From Neodiprion pinetum (Eukaryota > Arthropoda > Insecta > Hymenoptera > Diprionidae), in the NCBI RefSeq assembly GCF_021155775.2, contig NC_060236.1:23760238-23824237 (forward strand): 64,000 bases of DNA, given 5' to 3'. Every line of letters starts with the position of its first letter. Position 1 is the stretch's first letter. Of the stretch, positions 1 to 12,057 are shown in pieces. Made by a program: the position numbers and the translations under genes. The notes beneath the pieces are model-generated. The model was not told the origin of the DNA. It searched no databases and saw only the letters and a list, made by a program, of their open reading frames with translations.

Positions 1-422
1 ATTTTTACCTGCGAAGGTCTTTCCGTGGTACCGCAGAGTAGATTTACGCGATTTTGACGTGAAGAAAAAAATGGATGAAATTCGCTGGTAGAGTGCGTAT
101 GAAGCAATGATTGTATACTCGTATACGAGTATGCTCCGAGTCAGCATACTTCGAGCTAGTCGGGTGGCGGTCCGAGCGGGTGTTTAGGCAGCAGCCTGGG
201 TAGCTCAACGAAAGGTCCCGGGTTCAAATCCCGGTTCAGTTTAAGAGGTTGAACATTTTATCCGGACTTGCCGACATGCACGTCACAATGCGCAATTTTC
301 TTTACTACATAATCACCTCGAATAGAATGAAAATATTATGTGTATTGTATACGTAAGTCTGATGTGAATCAACATTAAGGTAGAGCGTGCTTGGAATGAA
401 ATGAGTCTAATATTTAATTTAG
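1..422. other. Non-coding sequence 5' of the first visible RTK exon
   Basis: No coding exon is recognisable here. Because the first supported exon starts at 423 in phase 1, directly after an AG acceptor, this stretch is most simply an intron of the receptor tyrosine kinase whose earlier exons (signal peptide, start codon) lie left of the window. It contains a tRNA-like segment, listed separately. Confidence 0.5.
163..238 (+). repeat. tRNA-like segment with A-box and B-box (possible SINE head or tRNA relic)
   Basis: A B-box match (GGTTCAAATCC, about 221-231) sits inside a good 5-bp T-stem (CCGGG/CCCGG). About 50 bases upstream is an A-box-like string (TGGC...CGAGCGG, from 165) resembling leucine/serine tRNAs but with extra bases inserted. 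The 5' flank does not pair with the expected acceptor 3' strand, so a functional tRNA is unlikely. A tRNA-derived SINE or a decayed tRNA fits better. Confidence 0.3.
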
Positions 423-3400
423 CTGCATCGAAGTTCATGTACCGTGTCGTTCAGGTGGAAAGGAACAGACCAGCAACACTTTACTGTGACATAACGGGAT
501 CTTCGTTGACGAATTTTAAGTGGATACAACGTTATATCCATCAAGTCGAATGGAGCGAGAGCAATTTTTCGAATATTTCACGTATCAACGAAACATACGT
601 CGTGATAACGCTTGGAATAGCAAACGTGACATTAGAATATCACGGAATGGTATACAGATGCAGTGCGGATGCAGGTGATAGCAAGCGACGAACTGAGAGT
701 GTAATACACTTTTTACGGACCTTTAGGGAAGAGGAATCCAACCAAAATGTCCGAGCTGTTGGAAAAGATCGCATCTACCTGAAGATAGTTCGAGTCTATT
801 TGATACCTGGGTTTGAAAATTATTATCCTTTTGAAGGTTTATACAGTCACTACGTTATCGAGTATTTACTGAATGGTACGACTCAATGGCAACACGCAAC
901 ATCATATTCGTCGAACGAGGTTCCTAGTTATCACGTTATTCATGGATTACAAGAAGAGACTACCTACATAATAAAAAACACGATTTCTGACAAGTATGGC
1001 GCGGTGGATCAATTTAAGTCGGCTACGACGTTAGAACGAGGTACACTCAATTCAATCTGATTGTGGCATATTTACACACTTTGAAACCATTGTCTTTAAC
1101 AGACTCTATTCATGATGGATAATATAGTGAAAGACTTTACTTTCTGTGCAGATATCGAATACGTTCCAGTCATTACGGTTGTCAAGGTAACTGATTCTTC
1201 GATAGCGATTGAATGGACTGCGCCTCCACTGGAACTGGAAGGTTATATCAGCCTCTACAATGCTCGGATTCAAAATAAAGTTCTTGTTGACATACTGCGG
1301 GCAGAAAAAGCATCGGTGCTGAGTTACGTTTTTCATAAACTATATTGGTTTGGTGCCTATAATATCCAAGTAGAAGCTTGTTCAATTGACGAATGTCGAA
1401 ATAAGTACCCAAGCACCACTGTGACTGGTGTAACTACGGAGTTTGCAGGTGTGTGAACTATTTCGATCAGCTTGTTTTAATGAAATTTAGATTTTCACGT
1501 GTTGCCATAGAAAATTCCATCGAACATATCGACAGAAGTTTCTGAATTCAGTTGCCATATTTAAAATTACATGGTGCAGAAATGTTACGTCTTCAGAATT
1601 ATATGTATATGTACAACCTAATCATAGAAAATATAACAACTGGAACTCTTTTCAATGATTCCTCAAGATGATGTGAACCCAGCGTTCACCCCAAATGTCT
1701 TTGTGAACGAATCGACGAACGATTCAATAACTATCAAGTGGAACGCACCCGAAGATTCGTACAAGGGTCCAACCATTCATTACTACCATCCAATATTGTC
1801 TGCTCCGTATTATGCGGATAATTCAGTATTTCTAAATGAAACCACAAACTTTTACACATTTGTGAAACTGAGGCAGGACGTTGAGTTTCAAATTCAGGTG
1901 GCAGCCTGTGGGAAGTACAGAATGAATTGTGGTGATCCGAGTGTTCCGATCAAAGCTCGAACGCCAGGTACGAAAATTGGAATTTCTTACAAATTTATGC
2001 TGTCATTTATTTGATTTCCCACATTCTTGACGCGTGCGGAAGAATTGAAAGTCAGAGTACAACGTGTGATTCACGAAGCTTTGCCTTAAATGGCGGTTTC
2101 AGATATTCTTAAGCTTTCATTGTAGCTTTCCAGTACTTACGTATCCTCAAGCGGTGATCCACGATGCTTGCATGAAACTTGAAACACAACTGTTGAACTG
2201 TGCACAAGTAGGTTTGGGCAGACTATGAGCCATTCTGTAGAACTGCATCTTCAAACTCGTTACAACCTCAAATAATAATAGTCGTACCAATAATGATCAT
2301 CTCATCGTCTCTCGTGATCAGCGACCTGGAAAATCTTATTGTACCAATTTTCTTGAAGATCTAAAAATTTTTTATTCAATTTCAGCATACTGAATATGCC
2401 AATTTTACATTTTGGAAATTTGACTTCATATTCGTGATCAGCGATCCAAAAAACCTGGTTATACCAATTTTCATTCGAATCCGTTGATCCATTCTCATGA
2501 TATCGTAATTTTTATTTCAATTTCACATTTTTTTTTTTTTTTGTTCCAATAAATCGGAAAGTACTGAACTGACCTAAGCCAAAATACTAATAGCTTTATT
2601 TGTACACACACACACACACACACAGGTCGAGGTCTATACAGAGATCTCAGCTTTCAATTTCCAGGGTGATTACAAGAACTTCTTTGCTCCTCTGGAAACA
2701 GAAAAACGGAACGTTAAAACGTATTTATCCACGTCTCCCTGTAGTAAAATCAGAATTTCAAAGTCAGTCATGCATTTCATCGCTAAAATTACATGTTTAT
2801 CATCCTCAAAACAACGTACCGCCTGTTAGTTTGACGCCTTCGTTCGCCGTTTTATACGACCAATAATTGTGGCAAATATCGAATGACCGTAGGTGTTCCA
2901 GTGTTGCTAAAAAATACTCAAAATGACGGGAACATGATTCAAGTTGGAATATGGCTTATTGCCTCGGCACTGATACTAATTATCGTCATGAGCATATTGG
3001 CTGCCTGGAAACTTTGGAAACAGGTACCAGAAAAAAATCAGCTCCGACGAGAGCAACAACGGTATTCTCAGCTGACATGTGAAATACTTCTTTCCAGAGT
3101 ATAAAACGGAAATTGATCAAAGCGAGACTCGACTACTTCAATAACGGAAATTCAGTGACTTTGAATCCAGATGTGGCTGTGAGTGATCAGGCTGAGTTAC
3201 TGCCGTACTTGAAGAAATACGAGTTCCCTCGAAGTCTGCTTACACTGGGTATCGGAAATTTTTCACCCTTGCAAATGCAACTTTATTGTGTAAATCAATT
3301 CCCGTATTCCAAGACTTTCCGCCAGTCTGTCGAAATCATTCTACTTCATGAAACATCCAAGTTTCAGGTGTGAATACTTGAAACTATTTCGTGAGGTATC

Positions 3401-6400
3401 AACTGCAAACTGAAAATTATCAAAACCATGTGGCAATCATAGAGTTTGATAACGTCGAAAACTGAACGACGTTTAACTAGATTTTACAAACACAACCCTC
3501 GCTTCGATACTTCGTCATTGGAATTAGTACGGAATGTCGATGTCGACACATATACCTTTCTATACTTTGATATTGAGCGGCGGTTGATTGTGCATTTACT
3601 TTGTTCTTCAGGTGACATACTGGGAAGCGGGGCATTCGGAGTGGTGAGAAAAGGACAGGCGAAGACCATTCGCAGTCGGGAAGTTGTGACAACAGTCGCT
3701 GTAAAGACGGTCCGAGCGACAGCCAGTCTGGACTGCATGACAGCCCTTCTTAGAGAACTCAGGATCCTCTGCTACCTCGGTGAACATTTGAACCTCGTCA
3801 GTCTTCTCGGTGCCTGCACGAAAAATCTAGAATACGGTGAGCGTTGTGAAATGATATAGACGATGTCACGTGCTGGGCTGACGTTACAGTAATATAAATC
3901 ATGTTTTGATGAATATGCGGACAGGCCAGCTGTTCGTTATCGTAGAATTCTGTCGTTTCGGAAATCTACATGACTACTTGTTGCGTCATCGACGTCGCTT
4001 TGTAAATCAATTGGATGCCGATACTGGAGAGATCCGTGATCAAAACCAAGTTGGAGATGTGATCGAACCCAACGATCAGAGGTAAATTACATCAATAGAT
4101 CCAAAACTGGGGAAACGAATATTTGACACTGTGCAGCGAGAAAGTGATTCATTTGCTTGACCAGCAAATTTATGTGTTAATGTTGAAACAGTTCTAAAAT
4201 ATGTTTACGCTACAATTTGCTAGTCCCGCGAACTATTTTTCATCGTGAAGATTTCGTTACTTCTGCTGACTGCAAGTGAGCATGGAAATTGAATGATCTT
4301 TTGATTACCATAGTTTCATAACTATTCACCATAGTTATTTGAATCACGTAGACAGAGTGTGAGCCGATCGCAGAGGTTCGTAACAATTCACCACTAGTGC
4401 TGAAAAGTGAAAGAAATCTAGCTGACAAATAGGCCTTACCCACCAAAAATTTGAAATGAGTGAACTCTCACGAAATAGTACTTTTCGTATATAGAGAGTA
4501 AGCCACGGTTTCACACCCCGAGTGCCAGCGAGATCGCGCGATGGTGAAAATTGTTACGCTCGTTATGCAAACAATATTTTTTCCCCTACGAGCCGTGAAA
4601 TTGGAATAAATTGTACGAAAATCGCGAAAATAAAGGCAGGAAGAATAAGGTCGGGTACGTGGGCGTGGAAGGGCTCGTCGGACGAAGCCCCCAAAAAATA
4701 CAATAATACTTTACTGCTGAAAAATATTTATATCAATTGCTAGTAATGACGACATAAATTTTTGATTTTACCACTGAAAGGTTTTTAACTGAACAAAAAA
4801 ATTAACTGAAGTCGGCCTCCCTTCAAAGAAAATGATACTCAATTATCGAAAAATACAAATGAAAAATAATTCTCTTGGCAATAAACTGAAATGAGAATTC
4901 TCAAAATCGACCTGACCTTAACTATGAATGCGAGTTCGGGGAATTTAGTCCCTTTTTATTTTGAACACACCGATGACCAATAACTCTTTCATTCTATTCT
5001 CAAAGAAAAAGTAACAAAACAAAGCAGGTAGACGACGTACTTTCACATGAATAAGCCCTCCCACATTTTTTCACATCGTGAAAATTGCAGGCGCTACAAT
5101 TTTCCTAACGAATGGTCGAAAACCCGGCTCTGCAGTGAAGTACTGAGAACTAAGTATTGAGTACCAATTCGCTGTTATTTCACTTCTATGTCGCTGAATC
5201 GAAAATATCAAGAAGAATGTTGTATGCGAATAAGTTACTCAGAAAGCTGATATAGACAGTAATAACCCGTTTTCCATATTTTTTATCGATATTTGTATAA
5301 AGTAAAGTGTTGTCAAACTTTTCGTCGGTTCCTTATAAATTGATGTAACTTGATGGATTTTCAACAGAAAAATGTTGCGATGCATGGATTCTACTTTCGA
5401 AAAGTTACCCTAAAAATGTCAAAATGTGTTACGAAAATCTGTTCATCGATGTCTTATCGTAAACCCAATAACGCCGTTTGAAAGGAGACAGTGCAAGTTT
5501 TAAGATTCATACAATTGGAATCTCGATCAGTGGTCCGAAAGAAATGCACCGTCACTTCCAATTGAATATTGAGAAGAGAGAATCAATTTTCCTGAAAATT
5601 AAAATTTTCCATAAATCAATTTTTTTTTCAAATTAATTCAATTATCATTTGTCACCACATAGACTTTGAGGGTATTGTTATGAAATCAAGATCCATCATT
5701 CGCAAAATTTTCCTCTTGGACATTCGTCAAGTTATATCAATTTATGTAAACAAGGTGGGAAGTTTCATAACACGTTATTTCGTACATCGATAAATAATAT
5801 AAAAGACGAGTCCTTACCGTCGATTTCAGGTTCATTAATAAGCTCTCATATTCAACTTTAGAATTCTTTTCGATCCGGTTGTCCGGCGTCGTCAATTATT
5901 AAGAAAGTACTTTTCTGCAGTGCCGGGTTTTCGGGGATACCAAAGAATGTCATCAAGCATTTTACCTAATACTACCTCGTGTTTCTTGTTTCTATCGATA
6001 TCCTTCTCTATAAGAATAGAAACCAGAGAGTTCTTGGTAAAAAATTGTAATTTGAAAACTTAACTGTTCAAACATCCGCCACAGCAACGATACGGTGGCA
6101 AACTTTCGCAGGTAGCTTCTTTACGCACAGAACAACATTTTTCGCGAAAGTATTCTCACTTCGGATTATTTGGTGAGTTAAATATCAAATTTTGTCCACT
6201 GGAGGGCACTGCAAATAGCACGCAATGACACGTTCAGAACATTCTTTTCGAATGTCGATGATGCTAATCTATCAAATTTTGATAGGTTTGATAGTAGACA
6301 ATTTGATAGTAGAATTGTGATACATTTCCCGAAAACGGTAATCGAACCTCACTGGCCAAGTTACTCGTGTGACGCCGCATCAGTGAGTTTACGTACAAAC

Positions 6401-7628
6401 CAATAGCAAATGACGAGGTCCTTGCTTTCAACCTTCGTATTATTTTCTTGTTTTCCCCACAGTGAAGGATCAGGGCCACGGTGCAATGAAAATCTAGAGG
6501 TAGGCGAATCCAGTGATGGCAGTGATTCTAGCTGCGTAGGTGTGACAGCAGACGGCGTCGTGACTGACACGGAATCAGAGGAACCAAAGCTGAGTTTGAG
6601 ATACCCGGGCGATTACACCGGAATCGATACAGATCCGATACGCACGCGAGACTTGGTGTGTTGGGCTTGGCAAATTTCACGTGGCATGCAGTATCTCAGT
6701 GCAAAGAAGGTCGGTGAAAATTTGCAATAAGGATTTTTTGCATTGTTCATGAATTGTTACATTTCGTGCAAATTTTGCCAATGATGTGAGTCATTTATGA
6801 ATTTCGTATCAGATATTGCACGGGGACTTGGCGGCCAGAAACATTCTCCTCTCGGATAATAATGTTGTAAAAATATGCGACTTTGGCCTGTCGAAGTCTC
6901 TCCGTGACGAAGAGAACTTTAAGAACAACGAGGGTGGTCCCCTTCCGGTGAAGTGGATGGCTATCGAGTCTCTCAGAGATCGAGTATTTTCAACGAAATC
7001 GGATGTTTGGTCCTACGGAGTCGTCTTGTGGGAACTCTTCTCACTTGGCAATACTCCGTATCACGGGATAAGGCCGCACGATATGTGCCAAACTCTGATC
7101 GACGGTTATCGTATGGAGCGACCGGAGTACGCGCCTCAGAGTTTGTGAGTGTCGAGCGGTGATTTCACACCGTCATGTGGTTTTGTGTCGATTCTGTGAA
7201 ATTTGTTACTTCCGTTTCGTTCTCTTTTTAGATACGATTTAATGTCAAGCTGCTGGAAGGAGGAACCATCGGAACGACCTTCGTTCGAATCTCTCGCCTG
7301 GAAAGTTGCTGAGATGATAGACGAGCACGTGAAATCGGTAAGCGAGATGTTTTTTGAACTTAGTATCTCTTGTACCCTGTTGTATACAAATTCACGCGTG
7401 ATCGTGTTAGGTTTGTGAGACACGATTTACAGCTGCATTGATAGCTCAAAAAATCTACCTCACATTCACCGTAATCAGTCTTCATCAACTCATTGTGGAA
7501 ACACGTTTTAGTATTATCTTGACTTGGGCAATCCTTACACTGAGATGTACGCTGATGCCTGGAAACGTGAGAGGGAGACCGTGATGCACGGCGATGAACC
7601 TGCTGTCTGTGAAGAGACTCGGCTTTGA
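423..7628 (+). CDS. Receptor tyrosine kinase, Ig + 3 FN3 ectodomain, split kinase (5' partial)
   Basis: Transmembrane receptor tyrosine kinase that would phosphorylate itself and downstream targets on ligand binding. Joined exons: 423-1040, 1152-1448, 1668-1967, 2893-3023, 3098-3248, 3612-3836, 3925-4081, 6463-6709, 6813-7144, 7232-7337, 7512-7628; phases agree throughout and give 892 visible residues before TGA. Visible order: an Ig-like domain (Cys pair, Trp), three FN3 modules bounded by phase-1 introns, a transmembrane helix (WLIASALILIIV, about residue 425), then the kinase. Kinase marks are GSGAFG near 502, the VAVK lysine, HGDLAARN at 711-718, DFG at 731-733 and WSYGVVLWE. An acidic insert of roughly 90 residues splits the lobes, as in PDGFR/VEGFR relatives. 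The catalytic loop has HGD in place of the usual HRD. Ig plus three FN3 resembles Tie-like receptors; the split kinase also fits Torso or Pvr. I cannot choose between them, so no symbol is given. Start codon and signal peptide lie outside the window. Confidence 0.85.
2603..2624 (+). repeat. (AC)n microsatellite in an RTK intron
   Basis: About eleven AC units ending in AG, inside intron 1968-2892. A frame reading through it (2600-2866) is not an exon, since exon 3 joins directly in phase to the transmembrane exon at 2893. Confidence 0.85.
4082..6462 (+). other. 2.4 kb intron inside the RTK kinase insert
   Basis: Donor at 4082 (AG|GTAAAT) and acceptor ending at 6462 (CCCCACAG), phase 2. It is by far the gene's longest intron and splits the variable kinase-insert region. 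Nothing coding is recognisable; open frames inside (for example 4522-4743) have no family signature. The middle holds the large inverted repeat listed next. Confidence 0.7.
5117..5933. repeat. Foldback element (long imperfect inverted repeat) in the RTK intron
   Basis: The sequence from 5117 rightwards matches the reverse complement of the sequence running leftwards from 5933. Outer pair: CGAAAACCCGGCTCTGCAG (5117-) against CGAAAACCCGGCACTGCAG on the minus strand from 5933. Inner pair: around 5306-5345 against 5730-5775 (both contain TAAATTGAT.TAACTTGA). Coordinate sums stay near 11050-11080, so it is one diverged hairpin centred near 5530 with arms of at least 330 bp. There is no ORF inside; a non-autonomous foldback transposon or MITE is the likely origin. 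Confidence 0.65.
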
Positions 7629-7681
7629 ACGTAACCGTAATGTCACCGTAAACGCCTTCCCTGCCGAAAATGTTCATGTGA

Positions 7682-7936
7682 TGATTCATAAGATGTTACA
7701 ACTGAAATCATTGTGTAATTCATCACAAGATTTATCTTGTAAATTCGAGAAAAATATATACAAAATCACGTAATAAATTACAAAAGCACGAATCACGAAA
7801 TATGCTATATCAAAAATTTTTATGATTCGTGTTTTCGTGATGCATTACGTCATTTTTATACATTTTTCTCTAATTTACAAGATGTATCATATAATAAATT
7901 ACACGTCAATTTCAGTCATAGCATTATATGATTCAA
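7682..7936. repeat. Foldback/MITE-like hairpin just 3' of the RTK stop codon
   Basis: An imperfect palindrome of about 255 bp; pairing bases sum to about 15617 across the element (ATCTTGTAAATT at 7734 against AATTTACAAGAT at 7872-7883; TGTAATT at 7714 against AATTACA at 7897-7903). It begins about 50 bases after the RTK stop and supplies two AATAAA hexamers (7772-7777, 7893-7898), so it may form part of the RTK 3'UTR and polyadenylation region. Confidence 0.6.
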
Positions 7937-8441
7937 GACATGGTCATTTTCAGTAGGTTTACTAGTTCATGATTAATCAGATTGACTCCATCATCACTTC
8001 ACTAACTGATCAAAAGGAGCTATCTGAAGAATTTTGGGTAACATGGTACAAGCTAAGAAATTAGAAATAATTACGTTTGAACTTTTTGAAAAAATTCTTA
8101 TGATAGAAGAATTTTAATGCCTAAAACGTAAGAAGATTATACAAAAATAAATAAATAAAATAGGAAAAAGTGGTAAGTAAGATGACTTCAACAATGAGAC
8201 GACCGTTCTACAGTACTTACCTCTGTCGCGTTACGTTGCCGACAGTAAAGCGCATTTCGTAACAACACGTACATTCAAATTTGACACTGTGATCAGTTCA
8301 CAAAATCAGTGAACTTTCAGATTTTCTAATATTCATCTATTCAAATCTCAAGTCTAGGTAAAAGCACGCTGTACACAGTTTTTTCAATACGCGAAGTACG
8401 TCCAGAAAATACAAGACAATAAACGTCACAGGGAACAATGT
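7937..8441. other. Intergenic, convergent 3' ends
   Basis: Space between the RTK (+) and iPLA2 copy A (-) 3' ends. It is AT-rich, with overlapping AATAAA hexamers near 8148-8160 on the plus strand. No coding signal is seen. Confidence 0.5.
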
Positions 8442-8447
8442 TTTATT
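8442..8447 (-). promoter_or_regulatory. Probable polyadenylation signal of iPLA2 copy A
   Basis: AATAAA on the minus strand, about 215 bases beyond the TAG stop at 8661-8663. Position and sequence are typical, but cleavage-site use is inferred. Confidence 0.4.
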
Positions 8448-8660
8448 CGTTACATGATAAATTTCAATCACGGGCCAGCACTGCTTAAACTTCATTAACA
8501 ACGACATGAATACGATTATATTATCAGCATTTTCACATCGAAACATAAATAATTTCAATACATAAGATACTTACATACATAATCGGTAACTACAGATTCC
8601 GTTATGGCGTTGGAATTGAATAAAGTAAACGAAGTTGGAAATAAATAAAAGTATTATTGA

Positions 8661-11600
8661 CTAGTGGCAACCTAAAACAGATGCTAACTCTTTCACCTGA
8701 TCCCGATTGGCATGCATGAATGCCTTTGCTTCCCAGATCATGTTGACCAGCTTCTCATCACTTCGCTCATCCATCGGAATTTCATCCGACATTTGAGGAC
8801 TAAATCTATAATACGGAACGCCAATCATGGAGCACCAGGTTCTCGCGCGATCCACAACACGACCGTCACTCGCCGTAGCTTGATCTACCAGAAGAGTTCC
8901 CAATGCAGACATTCCCATGGCAAGTTTAGCCGTATCCCAAAGACTCTCAGGTCGAAAGACATCAATTTCCCTCAACTGAGATACCGGGATAAGCCCAGTC
9001 CCCAGAGAGACGACCAAAGAAATAGGTTTCACTTCATCTTCTCTGCCCATGGCTCGCAATGCCAAATTGTACTCGTGTATTTCCGTCATCGCATCTAGTG
9101 TCGGATTGTTCGCTATCAATCCTCCATCAAGAAATCGTCCAAAAGCTCTGAAGTACGATGGTGCCGCTCCCGTCGCTCTAGCAGCTCGCCAGACAAGCTG
9201 GCGATCTGGTGGAAATGTTTCCTTGAACTTGCCACTGGGCGGAACGCCGAGCACAACACTTGGAGAATCGTAATTCCGGAACAAGTGCAGATCTACGGGC
9301 TTTCTGTCTGCCAAAACGCCAGTTATCATCAATTTAGGGTGCTGGATATCAGACATCAACGTGTGAGTGCCCAGTGCGGACTTTAGAATGTTCTCTAGTC
9401 CCTCACTGGAGTAGGGCCTTGGACCCACGAACGCGTTTTCTTTCATCCGGAAGTACAATGCTTGACATTCCTTCAAAGTCTTACCAGTCGCCAAGCCGAG
9501 AGCCAATATTCCGCCCGTCGAAGTGCCCGCGATCCAATCGAAGCAGTGAATCACTGGCTTGTTAATGACTGACTCAATTTCTAATAAGGTTTGTACCAAA
9601 ACCAGGCCCCTTATACCTCCGCCATCCAGACAAAGCAAACGTCCACCTTCCACCTTTCTTTTCCTCTGTGAAGCCAGTTCCTCCATCCCAGCAACATAGA
9701 GCATTTGATCTAAGATTGTTCTAGGAACTGACGTTGGGGGCTCAGGCGGTGCTTCTCCGTCAAAGTTTTCAAGGTGTTTACATCCTATATGGCATCCTTC
9801 CATGTCCGGAGGACACCGCTGTGCTCCAACAGCGTGAAGAATGTAGAGTACTTTGCTTCCGTCGGCGTTGGCTTCAATGGGAGTAAGATGCCGCGGGGTT
9901 TCCCGTTTATAATTCGTCGCATCAATGTCCGCGCCAAAGCCAAGTAGAGCCTGAACTATAGATGGCGTCGCCTGAGTGACGGCCAGATGCAAAGGAGTGT
10001 TTCCCTCGTTATCGACGATGTTTACAGACGCCATGTGGCTCAGCAGAGCCACGGTACAGTTCAGTCTCTTCCGCATTACCATGATATGCAGTGCGGTTCT
10101 GCCATCGAAATTCAAAGCATCGATATCACAGTTCGTTTCTATCAGGGCGTCTATTACCTCTCGACTGCAGGACCAGTGTAAAGGAGTTCCGCCAAATTTC
10201 ATATCCTGAGAATGCAGAGCATTTGGTTTATCATGCAAAAAGTCACCAACATATCCAGGGCTCGTTGGCTGTCCTTCGCTTGCGGGAATATTTACGTCTG
10301 CTCCAATCAATAACAAAGCTTTAACGCACTCTGGCTTATCAGAGAGGCAAGCAACATGCATCGGCGTGTGCCCATTTCCGTTTCGACTGTTGAGACTGTT
10401 TGGCAAACCGGCACCGAGTGCAAGGATTATATCCTTGGTTGAACTGGCGGCATAATGATAAACCGTGTTGGCATTGTGGTCCAAATGCTCAAGCGAACTT
10501 TGAGCTGCTACCAACATTTGAACCATCCTCAAGTTGTTCGTTTGAACCGCTACTTGAAGTGGCGACATTCCTGTTGCTGGGTCGCTGCTGTTCAGGTGGC
10601 TGTTCACTGCTGTATGGTGCAGTGCGTCATACAGCAAAAGATGGGCTGCCAGATGAGCGAGGGTCCATGTTGGGTGATCCGTAAGTACGTCGCATAGCCG
10701 ACGAATCCCATTTGCGTTGCACAGCTAACTCATAGAAACATAAGCAAGATTTAGTCCATGGTAAAAGAACATTGCATCGTTTCAATACCAGAATGTACAA
10801 ATAATAAAATTGTTCGATTTCTATGTCAACTCAATTCAATATTTAAAAAAATTAGAAAGGATCTCACATAGACACTTGGAGAATGAGAGGACTTTTCAAC
10901 ATTAAACTGTTGCTTGAGAACAAGAGTTTAGAGCATTTCACATCAAATGTTAGGTAATTAAAATAATTTAGTGCATGAAAAAATGTATAAATAATCATTG
11001 CAATCCATGTATGGCTTAACCCTTGATAGCTGGGAAAGTTTCTGTTGAACCATGCAGAAAAAATTATAAAATTGCTGGAGTCGATGATTGTTTCGATAAA
11101 TTATCCAAGCCCTCACCTCTCTAGAAATTTGTACAAGAATGGGAACTTTGTCTTTATAGACAGTGAAGATATTTTCTGCTGGTTCCAAAGTATCCGACCG
11201 CAGAAGACTGAAAATTAAAAATATATAAATTATCTGTACTTTTTTTCATGAATTTCGTTTTTGATCAACCTGACAGACATTTTTTACAGAGGTATAGTTA
11301 AAACTGTCACTACTGACATAATAGTTTGGTTGTAATTTGTCCTTATCCGCCTTAACAGCTATAGCGAAATGACAAATTATGCTTGTATTACAGAATATCG
11401 TATTATTGAACTAAATTACTCAATATTTATAAAAATCACAAAAAGTTTGTAATACGTCATTCATAGCTCTGGTACATGTTATTGAATACCAATTTCAATT
11501 GATCTACATTTGGTGAAGGTCTGTAATCTAAATGCAAATCAATACTACTTAGTTTTGTCAGGTAACTTCAAGACAATGTAAGCACAGGATTTGTAGCGCA

Positions 11601-12057
11601 TTGGCACTGAACCATGGCTAATTGAATTCGAGTGTAAACTGGGCGTGACATTTCAAATATAGATTATGAAACATTAGACGGAAATCACATTGCTCATTAC
11701 ATGTATTGAAAAAACTTATTCATAAGACAGATAGCATTGAAAGATGTTTTTTTCGCATCGTAATTCTGTGTTACGAACGGTACAATTTCAGGAAAAGTAA
11801 TATTGTTTCAAGTACTAGCGATTCACAAACCTATAGGCCTGATGTAGCGTCTCGGTGCAAGGTCTGTGCAGAACAATTTCAAACTTTTCTTTATTCCGGT
11901 TGTCCGGACCATATAAAACGATTCCATCCTCTCGACAGTATATTGTGCGGTTTCCATACTGCTCAGGTTTGACTTCCAAGACTTTGTTGGGGGGAGTTTC
12001 TGATCCGAGAATATTGCGAAGGACTAGGCCGCTGGCTATGGCTCCTAGCCATGCCAT
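8661..12057 (-). CDS. iPLA2-VIA: Calcium-independent phospholipase A2, group VI (iPLA2 copy A)
   Basis: Ankyrin-repeat patatin-like phospholipase that hydrolyses the sn-2 acyl chain of glycerophospholipids without calcium; the family acts in membrane remodelling and mitochondrial lipid repair. Exons on the minus strand: 12057-11831 (ATG, MAWLG), 11207-11117, 10724-8661, with phases 2 and 0, giving 793 aa, close to human PLA2G6. Ankyrin repeats fill roughly residues 120-390 (GHTPMHVAC, GGTPLHWS, GRTALHI, GNTPLHLAV). The patatin domain follows, with oxyanion DGGGIRG, nucleophile GTSTG (Ser about 508) and catalytic Asp in FLDGGLIANNP (about 639). No signal peptide or membrane span is evident, so it is probably cytosolic or peripheral. 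Its inverted paralogue at 16210-19010 is roughly three-quarters identical with the same intron positions. Catalytic residues are intact, so I infer an active enzyme. I cannot tell which copy is the orthologue of the fly single-copy gene. Confidence 0.95.

Noticed and set aside
2600..2866. ORF after the (AC)n tract as an extra RTK juxtamembrane exon
   Set aside because: It stops in all useful phases, whereas exon 1668-1967 joins directly to 2893 in phase 1 and gives FN3 followed by the transmembrane helix.
8712..10697. Plus-strand ORFs across iPLA2 copy A
   Set aside because: Shadows of the long minus-strand exon with conserved ankyrin/patatin coding.
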